Assembly: GCA_029641185.1 (NCBI GenBank) | Contig: JAPWGK010000016.1 | Coordinates: 186,001 to 250,000, forward strand | From: Pseudofabraea citricarpa | Lineage: Eukaryota > Ascomycota > Leotiomycetes > Helotiales > Dermateaceae | Direction: 5' to 3' | Length of the DNA: 64,000 bases | Shown here: one piece after another, positions 9,290 to 20,647 of the stretch | How positions within the stretch are numbered: the stretch's first letter is position 1 | Layout of the letters: every line of letters begins with the position of its first letter | Position numbers and translations under genes: made by a program | Notes under the pieces: model-generated | The model's database searches: none | Seen by the model: the letters and a program-made list of their open reading frames with translations, nothing else | What the model was told of the DNA's origin: nothing

Positions 9290-11525
9290 ATGGGTACCGG
9301 CAAGAAAGAAGCCGCAAGGAAGATCAGACAGGGGAAGGTAGGAGATGGCATGGCCAATGTCAAGGTCAAGGGCGAGAACTTTTATCGGTATGTGAACAAA
9401 AGTCGCACATCTACCCATCCATGCTTACAATGGCTGCTGCAGCTCCGCGAAAAAGGTCAAGACCCTGAACATGTTCAAAGATGGCAAAGCACAACATAAC
9501 GCTGCCGGAAAAGTAACAAAAGCTGCCTCGTTCCAAAGCAGGGAAACACCGCAGGCACGAATTGAGCCCAATCGGAAGTGGTTCACAAATTCCAGAGTCA
9601 TTGGCCAAGACGCTTTGAATGCCTTCAGAGAAGCCATGGCTGAGAGAGCTTCTGACCCATACTCTGTTTTGTTAAAAACAAACAAGCTGCCCATGAGCTT
9701 GATCAGAGACGGCGAAGGAAAGAATGGCATTAAACAACATCAAGCAAAGATCACAGTCGAGGCCTCACCCTTCGGCGACGTGTTTGGCCCAAAAGCACAG
9801 CGGAAACGTGTCAAGCTTGGGGTTAGCTCTCTGATGGACCTCGCTGAAGACAGTGTTAAAAGCCACGATGACTACCTCGATCGCCTCGAACAAGCTCAAT
9901 TGCTAAGTGGAAACTCGATGCCCAATGGCGAACCTATTGGTGAAGCTGCTGTCCAGGACGATGGCCTACTCACAAGTGCCCGAGAAGCAATTTTCAACAA
10001 GGGACAGAGTAAAAGAATCTGGAATGAACTGTACAAGGTCATAGATTCGTCGGATGTGGTAATACATGTTCTCGATGCGAGAGATCCCCTCGGAACACGG
10101 TGCCGAAGTGTGGAGAAGTATATCAAGGAGGAGGCACCTCACAAGCACTTGATATTTGTCCTCAACAAGTGTGATTTGGTGCCTACTGGTGTTGCAGTGA
10201 GTGCTCTAGTTTTTCCTCTCTCTCTCGTTGATTCCCTTCCCTATGTTCCATCGTTAAGTCAAGGCACCTTCTGCATTTTTATGCTATTCGCTTTCGAAGG
10301 CCGTCTGTTACAACTTTGGTAGATTGAATCCGTTCTCGCCGCTCTTGGTCTTCGGACCTCGAGTAGGCAGCTCGCCGTCTTGGAGAGTCTGTCGCAAAGA
10401 GTTTGGGCATGTTTCGTTTGAGTTGAATACCACTTCCACCCTTATGTTGGTGGCTTGTGGTGGTTTTCTTAGTAATGATTCATACATAATCTCCTTTTGA
10501 AAACCAAAACTCAAATTTATTTTGCATAGACTAATGCAATTTAGGCTTCGTGGGTCCGATTTCTATCAAAGGATTACCCAACCCTAGCTTTCCACGCTTC
10601 TATCACAAATTCATTCGGCAAAGGTTCTCTCATTCAACTTCTTCGACAATTCTCTTCCCTTCACTCCGATCGCAAACAGATATCTGTTGGCTTTATTGGT
10701 TACCCGAACACCGGAAAATCTTCTATCATAAACACACTACGGAAGAAGAAGGTTTGTACGGTCGCTCCAATCCCAGGAGAAACAAAAATCTGGCAGTATA
10801 TCACCTTGATGAAGCGTATTTACCTCATCGATTGCCCAGGTGTTGTACCCCCCAGTTCTACAGATACCCCACAGGATATCTTACTGCGTGGGGTGGTGAG
10901 AGTTGAAAATGTGGAAAACCCCGAACAATATATTCCAGCAGTCCTGGCCAAAACAAAGCCACAGCATATTGAGCGTACTTACTCTCTTAAAGGCTACAAG
11001 GATCATATTGAATTCTTAGAGCTACTTGCAAGGAAGGGCGGAAGACTTCTTGCTAAGGGAGAGCCTGATGTCGACGGAGTTGCTAAAATGGTTCTCAACG
11101 ACTTCTTAAGAGGAAAGATTCCTTGGTTCACCCCACCTCCATTACTTGAGGGTGCTCAGGAGAAGGGCGTCGAAGGTAGAGAGGGCAGACTCGGAGAAAT
11201 GGGCAGAAAAAGAAAACGCGATGACGAGACGTCCGTCGCCGATACATCAATAGTCGATGGTGCCTCGACAGTTGCTGATGATACATTCGAGGGCTTTGGT
11301 AGTGACGATGATGATGGTGGTGTTGAGCTTGATGATGTTGCTGGTGATGTTGATAACGCTTTCGGACTCGATTCTGAAGATGAAGACAGCGACGAAGCCG
11401 CATCTGAATCTGCAGACTCCGAGGATGATGATGAAGAGAGGGTAGATTCTCAATTAAGAGAAGAAATGGATGTCGCGCAGCAACAGTCGAAACCGGCGCT
11501 AAAGAAGAAGCGGCAGAAGACATAG
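9290..11525 (+). CDS. NOG2: Nucleolar GTPase Nog2 (pre-60S ribosome maturation)
   Basis: Exons 9290-9387, 9443-10196 and 10545-11525 give 610 aa. This is a circularly permuted GTPase of the YlqF/YawG type: the G4 motif NKCD (about residue 274) precedes G1 GYPNTGKSS (336-344), followed by G3 DCPGVV. The N-terminus ([20 protein letters not shown]) and the [14 protein letters not shown] and [14 protein letters not shown] blocks are diagnostic of Nog2. Yeast Nog2 binds pre-60S particles late in nuclear maturation and blocks premature Nmd3 recruitment. The C-terminus is an acidic, Asp/Glu/Ser-rich tail ending in a Lys/Arg cluster, consistent with nucleolar targeting. Intron 2 is unusually long (348 bp) and sits exactly between the G4 block and the following [17 protein letters not shown] block. 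Confidence 0.96.
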
Positions 11526-12021
11526 AATAGATACCCAATGAAACAAAATCAAGAACACCATACCTGGTCGCTATTTTGTCGTGATCCCTCCTATCTACAG
11601 TTCACGCTCACTTGACTTGAACTCTATCTTGAATGTCGAATCTTCGTTCCCTCAATGTCACCTAGCGTACGGCGCATCATTCCACCCATCTATGGTGTGT
11701 CATTGAATTATGCTTATGATTTGCAGCTTTACCTTTGATGCGAGGTTTAGAACCCCTTAGGAATCATTTGCTCGCGTTGCAAGAATGGAGCATCATAGAA
11801 ATGTAGGCTTTTCACGCAAGATCTCAAGAATATGGCTCGTAGTTAAATATTAGGATGATATTTGACTATGGATCTCATATGTATAATGTGGTGTGATGAT
11901 TGGTGTTGAGAAGAAGAAGAAAACGCCAGGCGCCCTAACCCTTCCTAGGATCATCATGCAAATGATAGGAACAACAAAAGAAATTATCCTTCGATACATA
12001 TTATACGCAGCTGAACTCTAA
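11526..12021. other. Intergenic between convergent NOG2 and ADP1-like genes (0.5 kb)
   Basis: The 3' flanks of two genes. Nothing beyond AT-rich sequence was seen. Confidence 0.5.
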
Positions 12022-15000
12022 CTATCTTCTTTCTACAAGCAGGACGTGCATGGCGACATAAGCTAGAACGATGAACACTCCTCCAAAGGCGGCGAGACTA
12101 GCGACATCGTACCACAAGGCACCATTGTCGAATCCGAAAGAACTCAGAATGGAAGCACCAGGAACGCTGATATCGAGACCGTACTTGTGATCGACAAGTG
12201 TCAAATACGTGACCTCATTAACGATTAGGGACTCGAATCCATAATGGAAGATTGACAACGCCTGTAACCACAAAGCAGCTTTAGGAATGGCATCGTGGTT
12301 CAGCAATAAACCTGCGAAAAGCAAGCTAAAGAGCATAACTAAACTTCCAATGAGATTTGCTACGCTCGTATCACGGAATACGATTCCAATGAAAAGACAA
12401 ATTGCGGCTGCCGCAAGGTTGAACAGGACCAGAATCAAGATGAAAGTGAAGAAGTGTGGCGCATCAGCGACAAGACCCGTCATCGGGTACAGGATTGATC
12501 CCATGATGATAGGAGGGATGATTCGGAGAGGCACAATGTCGAAGACAACCTTTGCAAGGAAGTAGGTGATTGGTGAATAATACCCATTGGCCCTCTCGCG
12601 AATGAACAACATACGCTCTGTAGCAAACACTGAAAGACTTGAAAGTGTACTGAAGCCAAACAGTGCAAGGACAAAGAAAAAGAGACCAAGACGGTTCTGG
12701 AAACCAGCGATATCATCGGTGATTCCATAGAAGAGGAAGCCAGAGAGTACAGCTAGCAGAATAGCAATAGCGTAATGGGTGAGCATTAGCATTGGATTGC
12801 GGTAAAGGTTGCGCCATGTTCTCTGAGACAGGATTGTGAACTGTCGGGTATAACCAATTCTGGCATAGCCTTTTCCCATTGCTCCAGTGGTGGATCGCCC
12901 GTCTTCACCTTGGCCATTTGTAATTCCATTGGCAGAGTGTGCATTGGTGATTGCTGACTGGATGTCTTCACGAATATTACCTGAAATTTCTGAGTGGGAA
13001 TATGCCTCAACCAGGACATCTAGGTCTGTCACTGCCGAAGGTGGTAGGTCATCTGGATCTTCCAATATTTGGATATGATGTCTGCCTGCCTTCTGCTTAG
13101 AGAGCCTGAGCCACTGGTCTGATGTAGCATTAGGATCTAGAGGCCCGTCTTCGCCTTGGGAAGCAGGTGTTTCCAAACCACTCTTTTTCCTGGTAAATAA
13201 TTCCCGTTCTTGCTTCTGCTTAACTGAGTCTCTACGTTTGCCCTTTGGACGACGGCTAGAATCCTCGAGACTTCCAGCGGTGCTTTCATCTAAGCTAGCT
13301 GCAGAGAAACTGGCAATCGATTTGACTCCTCTCGTGCTACTTGGGCCAACACTGCCCGTAAAGCCATTCTCGGATCCAGGGATATCGTCGTCAACAGGAG
13401 TGTGGGGCGCACCTACGTGCATGGTCAAATCAACCAAATAGTCCGCAATGTTGAAACCCGGTGGGCAAGAGTAGCCAATGCTGTCGAAGTAGTCCTGGCA
13501 CTGGTGGAATTCGCCAGAATACACTGTCTTTCCTTTTGCCAATAACAACAAGCGATCAAATAAAGCCACGATATTTGATCTTGGCTGATGGATAGTAAAG
13601 ATGACGGTTCTCTTATATGTTTTCGCTAGAGTGACTAAGCACTCAATGACATTAAAGGCGTTATATGCGTCCAGTCCACTTGTAGGTTCGTCGAGGAAAA
13701 GTATGCTTGGGCTGGTCACAAGTTCGCAGGCGATACCAACACGGCGTTTCTCTCCACCAGATATACCCCGACCCTTGCCATCTTCGGACCCTATCAAGGA
13801 ATCCTTGATAGCAGAGATCCCGAGCTGTTTCTCTACCTCGTATACTCTCTGTTCTTTTGCTGATTTGCCCATGGTTCGAGGAAGTCTAAGCAGGGCGCTT
13901 GTCATGATGGTTTCGTGTACTGTGAGGGTTGGTAACATGGTGTCTTCTTGGTCAACAAAGCCAACTACATTCTTATATTCCGCATCGTCCACTTTCTCGC
14001 CGTTAACATAGAAGTTACCATTTACGTTACCACGTTTGTTCTTCCTGGCCAGAATGTCAAGGAAGGTGGTCTTGCCGGCGCCAGAAGCTCCCATAATAGC
14101 CATAATCTCTCCCGGATGGGCGACACCGTGCACACCCGAAAGAATCTGTTTTCCGTTGATGTTGTAAGTTACATTATCGAAGTACAATGATGCCGGCTTG
14201 TGATCAGCCATCAGCTTAGTCGCTTCATCATCATCAGAATCGTCTAAGCGAATAGCGCCATGTCTGAACTGTCTTCGAGAGAGATACCAGACGGTGAGAA
14301 TAACAGCTACGACAAAGAGCGAGCTCCCAGCGATTACCCCCGCAATTAAAGGCGTGTTTATTTTCTTTACTGGCCGTTCAAAACCAGGTACCTCGGTTTG
14401 ATAAAGACATTCTCCAGCATGGCAATCAATTAGAATGCTTGAATCACCAAACATTTGCGTGATAAGCTTGTCCATTTCGGGCTCCTTGAACTTGCAGTTG
14501 TTTTTGCCGCCCTTGGTCTGCAAGCATTCGAATGTTGCAGGACCTCGAATAAGTTGATCCAAGAAGTCCGTAATATCCACAGAGTCGCCCTCGCCACAGA
14601 GCATTCGATCCGGAATACATTTGCATTCGATGTTCTCGCATCGATAGTTTGTGCTGTTCCGATCATAGGTATTGTCGGCACTCGAGACGCAGGTATCCAA
14701 GGCGCAGTAGAACGATTCTCTTTGATCGACCCAAACTACCAATTATCAGCTCAAGGCTTTGGCTCGAAACTCTGCCCACTTACATTGAAAGTCGCACGTA
14801 TCATGCTCTGCATTACAAGTGAAAGTGACTTGAGGTATCTTGCCATTTAAGATATCTAGGATCTTTCGGTTTGTGACATCGCACATCTGGTAATTTTCCT
14901 TGACCACCTCGCCGTTTTGGTAGCATACTCCGCCTTCTTGCTCGGGCATCAAAGCGTTACAGGCCTTGTTGGTCTGGCAAACGTTGCAATTGATTCCAGT

Positions 15001-15443
15001 CCAGCCGTCTTCACATTCGCATGAGCCATCCTTGCGCATTGGCCGATTCTTGCCATCCGCGAGAGATCCGCACACTGGAGACCTGTTAGCATTTTATATC
15101 TGCTTTGTGTCACAGAGTAGCGTACCGGGAGATAAGCAGTCATCACCACCAAATCCCGGTGGACAGGCGCATTTGCCGTTAAACTGGTTACACTCGGCAT
15201 ATTGAGCGCAGTCGAAGGCGGGAAGGAGGCAGTTGAAGCTACAGTTCTATCAGCACAATCATGAGGACGAGGGCTTCGAAGCTTTAGTGCAGCGTACCAT
15301 GGAGGACACTCTTCAGCACGGCCTTGCAGCATGGCCGTGTGGGCGCGGGACATGTCTATTAGAGAGTAATTCTGGAAGGCGTATGTAGTCCATGGTAATG
15401 AGAGTGTCGCAATAACTGCGCTCCCAAACTGAGATGGTCGCAT
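12022..15443 (-). CDS. ADP1: ABCG-family ABC transporter with EGF-like ectodomain (ADP1-like)
   Basis: Exons on the complement: 15298-15443, 15126-15238, 14784-15074 and 12022-14735 (1,087 aa, frame kept). It begins with a signal peptide ([16 protein letters not shown]). A Cys-rich region with EGF-like spacing follows ([19 protein letters not shown] and [17 protein letters not shown]). A membrane helix lies at about 312-336, then one ABC domain: Walker [10 protein letters not shown] (about 399), signature GISGGEKRR (about 508), Walker [14 protein letters not shown] (about 530). A Ser-rich linker precedes a C-terminal ABC2-type membrane domain with about six helices. This layout and length match yeast Adp1 (1,049 aa), a half-size ABC protein whose substrate is not known to me. 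The acceptor of exon 2 is at 15239-15240, because the nearer candidate AG would give a stop codon. Confidence 0.93.
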
Positions 15444-16080
15444 CGATTCCGATGTTTGCTGGAGAACAGCTTAAGCTATACGGCCGAGGCAAAGGACATG
15501 CGCAATGTTGTGATGTGGAGCGGCGGGCGAAGGAGAGGCGTCAGACGCAGTACTGTGAGATCGGGCGAAGCAGGAATATGACAACAGCTAGGAGAAGCTG
15601 GACGGTAATAAGGAAAGGGCACTCGTGCAATAAGAAACCAAAGTCAAGTCAATAAATGATGGTGGCGGGATGTTGATGGGGGACGGATCTCTATCGTAGG
15701 TGCACCGTATATTAGTTAGCCTGAAGTCCACAGGCGAGATAGGCTCGACAGGTTACCGTAGCGTAGCTAGTAGTGTACGTAGTGTACGTAGTGTAGTGTG
15801 GACGGATGCAGACATCTTTCGTACCTGTCCCTCATGTACGGGGGCTTGCGCTTGGAGTACGACAGTACGAGACCAGCTCCACCACAGCTATCAAAACTTG
15901 CACGCCCTGCGAAGGACATCTGGCGCACGACGGCAGCAAAGATATATTAAAGAGGTCCGTTTGACTCTACCACCATGGCAGTGCAGCAGAGACCGATTCC
16001 ATCGCAGCAGCAGCAGCAGCAGCAACCCCCTCGCACGACCAGCTTCGCTTCACAACTCTCTCTCCTCGGCCTTCGTCAAG
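15444..16080. promoter_or_regulatory. Divergent promoter region, ADP1-like / aminotransferase
   Basis: 637 bp between divergent starts. It contains a short tandem repeat (separate entry) and a TATATTAA about 140 bp before the aminotransferase start. A CAG trinucleotide run (about 16003-16023) lies in the presumed leader. Confidence 0.5.
15770..15798 (+). repeat. 9-bp tandem repeat (TAGTGTACG, about 3 copies)
   Basis: TAGTGTACG is repeated head to tail with a partial last copy, inside the divergent promoter. It contains the GTAC palindrome. Confidence 0.7.
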
Positions 16081-17330
16081 ATGGTGAAGATAGAGCCGTT
16101 TGACGTGGAGCAATGGATGGACAAATATGAAACCACGCCGGTAGGTGGATGTTGCCCATTGACTCTGGGCCTTGGTGCTGATGCTTTGCGTAGGGCGTGC
16201 TAAACATTGCGGAGACATGTGCATCATCCATCTCAATCGATGAGCTTGTTGCACTCTGTGAAGATCCAGGAATCAAAGGCCCTCTGCAGACATCGACAAA
16301 GTTGACCTACGGACCCATTCGGGGCTCCCTCGCTCTGCGAGAACGACTGGCTTCTCTATATTCTGCAAGAGTATCCACGCCGCTCTCGCCGGAAAATATC
16401 CTGCTCACTCCCGGCGCCATATCGGCCAACTTTCTTCTCCTGTATACGCTCATTGGCCCAGGCGACCATGTCATCTGCGTCTATCCCACATACCAGCAGC
16501 TCTATTCTGTACCAGAGAGTCTGGGTGCTGAGGTCTCACTGTGGAAGTTGAGGAAAGAAAAAAAGTACGTTCCAGACCTGGAAGAACTCAAGAATTTAGT
16601 CAAGGAAAACACCAAAATGATTATCATAAACAACCCGAACAACCCCACAGGATCAACAATACCTAAGTCTGTTCTTGAAGGCTTGGTGAATTTTGCTAAA
16701 GAACGGGACATTATTATCCTTTCAGATGAAGTGTACCGGCCCTTGTTCCATGGCATATCCCCCATAGACGCGGAATTTCCACCTTCAATTGTTTCTTTCG
16801 GCTACGAGAAGGCCATCGCTACTGGTTCCATGTCAAAAGCATACGCCATGGCGGGAATTCGAGTGGGATGGCTCGCAACTCGCTCAAACGCCATCATTGA
16901 GGCTATAGCCACAGCAAGAGATTATACCACAATCAGTGTGTCACAGCTAGATGACCAAGTTGCTACATATGCAATGTCTCAGTCTGTCCTGCATGCTTTG
17001 CTCGGCCGGAACATAAAGCTTGCAAAGACCAATGTCGCGCTAGTAGAGTCATTCGTGAACGAGCACAGTTCTATTTGCTCTTGGGTAAAACCCACCGGGG
17101 GCACGACTGCTTTTATCAAGTTTGAGAGCAAAGGCCAACCGGTTGACGAGGAACGGTTCTGTATTGATGTTATTGAGAAGACCAAGGTGATGTTTCTCCC
17201 TGGTTCAAAGTGCTTTGGGTCTGGTGTGGACTTTAAAGGGTTTGTTCGCATTGGGTTCGTCTGTGAGACAGAAGTTCTTCAAGAAGCGTTACAGAAGCTC
17301 GGAGTCTACATTCGAGAAAATCTCTATTGA
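16081..17330 (+). CDS. Class I/II PLP-dependent aminotransferase
   Basis: Exons 16081-16140 and 16194-17330 give 398 aa. It is a fold-type I enzyme. The NNPNNPTG block is at about 166-173. The PLP-contacting SDEVY follows (Asp about 198, Tyr about 201). The Schiff-base Lys lies in SMSKAYAMAGIRVGW (about residue 235). Substrate-carboxylate Arg candidates are in VRIGF near the C-terminus. The first exon encodes MVKIEPFDVEQWMDKYETTP, an N-terminal arm that belongs to the domain, so the intron call is well supported. The substrate cannot be read from the sequence. Related fungal proteins are often labelled aspartate aminotransferase or capreomycidine-synthase-like, and no nearby pathway enzymes narrow it down. 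It has no targeting signal and is probably cytosolic. Confidence 0.92.
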
Positions 17331-18941
17331 TAGTTTCGGCAGCAACACACATAGCTCTAAAAGTTCTTTAGCTATATGCTGCAAAAATTCACAATTAAGA
17401 TGCTCTTATTTCTCGAGCCTGAACGTTCCAATCTAAGTTCAATTTCTAGCCCAATTATTTTCCAGCACAGCGAGCGAGCACTCCTAGGTGGTTCTGTGGG
17501 CAGTTCCCTAAGGCATAGTGTGGATATAAATGTAGAAATTGGAATAAGATGTCACTAATCAATATATTCAAGGAGGTGTACCAGCCAGCTACCACGTCAA
17601 AGATTTGATCGTGTTTTGTTTTTCTTTGGTCGATTAGGGCAATGTACTACCAGCCTTTGTCAGTCTGGATTTTGTAGGTTTCGATCCATAAGGTGATCGG
17701 GACACTCCCTCGTATCTCTAGGTAGCTAAGGTAGGTAGTTGCAGCGCTAAAAGAAAAGCGAGTCCTCGTGCGTACTACGCGACGAGAGGCTTCCATCGAT
17801 CTCTTGAGATTCTTCCTTCTCGTTCTTCATCTCCTACTCCCACCTCTCCAACATTGTCTAGGAGTCATATCTCTTAGGCCATCTCGAAATTGTCTGGAAA
17901 TGCTTGGTCTCATATTACATTGGCCTTCGAACCCACCTAGCGGTGCCGATGCTAGGGCATGGCACAGTTGTCCCAAGTATTGATCGGTGAGTCTTGGTCT
18001 ATTGTTTCCTTCATTTCCACGCAACGGAAGCGTGCATGGCACGCTGTGCAGTCTTCATTCAGCATGCGCTTTACGCCGCCTTGGCAATGCATCAAAGTTA
18101 CGGTTGCTTGCATTGGCTCCATGCTTCCGTTGCACACCCACATCATGTACCAGCTCAATGACAAAGCCACCCAAGTGGGAATTTTCTTGTTGTATCTGGG
18201 AGTAGTAATGTGGTGTAGCGTGCCAATCTTTGCTGTCATATTCGGGAATGCTAGGGCATACTTCTGACTGACTGCCTGTGGCCCCGTGAAAGAGTTTGGA
18301 TGGAATAATGCTGACCATGTAATCATACAGAAGCATTATTGGATGCCACATTTCTGTGAGTAGAGGGATCTCTTCTCTATTTCCACTGACTTGGCCTCAT
18401 GCATACGTTTGGCCTGAAGAATCCATCTTCATGAGGTCTTTGCTCTTCCTCGCTGTCTGCAAAGCCATGTAGATATCCAGGGAGGACTACAAAGGACGTA
18501 GATGTTCTGAGGATCGACATGAACGTGGACGAGTATCTGCTGCTGCTGCCGTGGTGTCCGACATTCGTCATGTTCTGTCTTTGTCCTCTTGAATCTTCTG
18601 TTCGATCATCTTTATCTTTGATTATCATCATCTTCATCTTTGATCATCTTCATCTTAATCTTTAATCATCTTCATCTTCATCTTCGATCATCTTCACCTT
18701 CACCTTCACCTTCACCTTCACCTTCGATTTTCTGTTTGATCTTCTGTTCTTTCTTTGTCATGTCCAATCTTCACCGAGTGGTTGCGTAGTTGTTACGATT
18801 AGTGTTGTTGCACTAACTTCTTCCCACAATTTGCTCATGCCTTCGTTTGTTCATTCACTCACATTCAACAGCACAGATAGCTTCTGTTGAATTTCTGGTC
18901 CTTCATCCGCCATTCCAAAGACAACACTGCTGATAGAAAGA
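17331..18941. other. Gene-free region (1.6 kb) with a CTTCAY microsatellite
   Basis: ORFs of up to 124 codons on the minus strand (17952-18326) have no recognisable motif and overlap other open frames, so they were not called. GTAGGTA-type motifs occur at about 17720-17740. The 3' half holds the low-complexity tract listed separately. Confidence 0.5.
18602..18745 (+). repeat. Imperfect hexanucleotide microsatellite (CTTCAT/CTTCAC)
   Basis: Interrupted CTTCAT and GATCAT units pass into about six perfect CTTCAC units at about 18692-18724. It is pyrimidine-rich and lies about 200 bp upstream of the SET gene, so it may be part of that promoter or leader. Confidence 0.8.
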
Positions 18942-19815
18942 ATGGCTGCCGACTCAGACGTCTGGCCACTGGCAGACAGCTTTGAACGATGGATGAGCAG
19001 TATCCTGGGTTGGAGAACCTGGCAACAGGTAACTGCCTTTATTATTCATTGTACCTTGGGCTTGCTGACTGTGTGTAAGTCAAGATTAAGGGCCGCAGGC
19101 TTAGCTTGCGCAGCCCCGGAGACGGGTGCTGAAATGGCAATCAAAGACCCTTCGATAGCGGAACCAACTTCTACCCAATCCACAATACCTTCTACTCCGG
19201 CACCAATCTTCACCACGGAGTGGTTCAAGGTGGCTCCTTCGCCAAAGGGAGGATATGGTTGTTTTGCACTGAAAACAATCGAGGAAGGCACCAAAATCTT
19301 CTCAGAGCTCCCTCTTATCGAGGCTACTGACGCAGAATTTCTGGGCCTCTACCAAGCCCTTCCTGAGCCAATGCAGAAGGAGTTTATGAGCCTAGCTGGG
19401 TGGGAACTACTCTCTGCGGACAAAGCAGAAGCCATTTGGAAGAATAATCGGTATGTTTAGATGGCTCGTACTCTGTTCTGAGTGATATTAACGGTTATGG
19501 ATTAGGTTCAAGACTGGCAGATCCTCTGCTGTCTTTGCCAAGTCGTCAAGAATCAACCACGCATGCATGCCATTCAACACATGCACCTATTCTTTCGACT
19601 ACTTCACAGGGGAAATACAATTCACCACTATAAAGAAGGTTGCACCAGGGCAAGAGCTCACTATTAGCTACAGTTCTAATGCCACCACACTTTACAACGA
19701 CTACGGCTTCTTTTGCGACTGCGAAGGGTGCCCGAAGTATAGTGAAGAGGAAAAGAAGAAGCATATCGAAAAGAAAAAAAGAGAATTCAACCACTATCTC
19801 AAAGCCAGATGGTAG
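18942..19815 (+). CDS. SET-domain protein (small, SMYD-like type)
   Basis: Exons 18942-19450 and 19506-19815 give 272 aa. The SET-N part is at about 95-115 (GYGCFALKTIEEGTKIFSE). The catalytic core is split by the intron and continues as RINHACMPF (the NHxCxPN signature, here ending in Phe rather than Asn) and GQELTISYS. After it comes a post-SET Cys cluster (YGFFCDCEGC). Such proteins methylate lysines on histone or non-histone targets; the target here is unknown. The N-terminus contains a hydrophobic stretch (VTAFIIHCTLGLLTVC) that could be a membrane helix. I tested whether it is an unspliced intron, but removing it would break the frame. The protein ends soon after the Cys cluster in a Lys-rich helix and lacks the C-terminal TPR region of larger SMYD proteins. 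Confidence 0.85.
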
Positions 19816-20042
19816 CAACAGTCTCCTTCACTTTACAGCACTGCAGGGCAAACTTTTACCTTTAGAAGCACTTGGAAAGACCCATCCATTCACAAGTATA
19901 TCTGGGATATGCACCAAGACGCGACTGGTGGTATCTGGCTAGATTTTGGGCAGGGAGGAGTGCGGAAGCAAAGATCATAGGTTTATAGGTTGTGGGGTAC
20001 TTAGATGCTCTTTCGTAGAATTGACCCTTTAATTCGATATTA

Positions 20043-20400
20043 ATTCTCTTCTTTACGTAGTTCTCTACGTAGTCTTCTCTACACAGTTATCTCTACACAG
20101 TCTTCTCTGCGTAGTCTTCTTTACGCAGTCTTGACGTAGTCTTCTTTACGCAGTCTTGACGTAGTCTTCTCTACAGATCTTTACGTAGTCTTCTCTATAC
20201 ATCTCTATATAATCTTCTCCACGCAGGTATCTCTATGCAGTCTTCTCTGCGTAGTCTTCTTACGCAGTCTTCTTTACGCAGTCTTTGCGTAGTCTTCTCT
20301 ACAGATCTCTACATAGTCTTCTCTACGCAGATATATCTACGCAGTCTTCTCTGCGTAGTCTTCTCTATGTAGGTAGTCTTCTTTACGCAGTCTTTACGTT
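20043..20400 (+). repeat. Degenerate 14-bp minisatellite, consensus TCTTCTCTACGYAG
   Basis: About two dozen head-to-tail units of 11-16 bp, mostly 14 bp, alternate CTACGTAG, CTGCGTAG and CTACGCAG cores. Some units are shortened (TCTTGACGTAG) or carry an ACAGATCT variant. The unit is not a multiple of three and no frame is conserved, so it is non-coding. It occupies much of the 832-bp gap (19816-20647) after the SET gene. The rest of that gap shows no gene. Confidence 0.9.
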
Positions 20401-20647
20401 TCTCATCATATCCTGTAAGAAAATATATATGACTATAATTTTGAATATGGAAGCGACCAACATATTAATGCGGATGTTTCTCGAATTTTTAATTTTTCTT
20501 TTACAAATCTGGGCTACAGGTTTGATTATCAGTTGTGAATTAGAGTTTACAAGTTAAGACATGAGCTACTTCGATTGCAAAGAAACCAGCAAATGCAATG
20601 AATATACGAGTACAGGTAGTAGAAGAAGAGCTGCAGAAATATTGCCT

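Noticed and set aside
10197..10544. Definite intronic snoRNA in NOG2
   Set aside because: Only a weak box-C-like match and no box D or H/ACA hinge; kept as a question, not a feature.
17920..17960. B-box-like GGGTTCGAAGG on the minus strand
   Set aside because: No A-box at the expected distance and no acceptor stem.
17952..18326. 124-codon minus-strand ORF
   Set aside because: No motif or domain-like pattern, and overlapping open frames on the other strand; probably chance.
19029..19105. Hidden intron in the first exon of the SET gene
   Set aside because: Good-looking donor and acceptors, but every acceptor tested shifts the frame and loses the SET domain.
20043..20400. CRISPR-like array
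   Set aside because: Units follow head to tail without unique spacers, and the genome is eukaryotic; it is a minisatellite.
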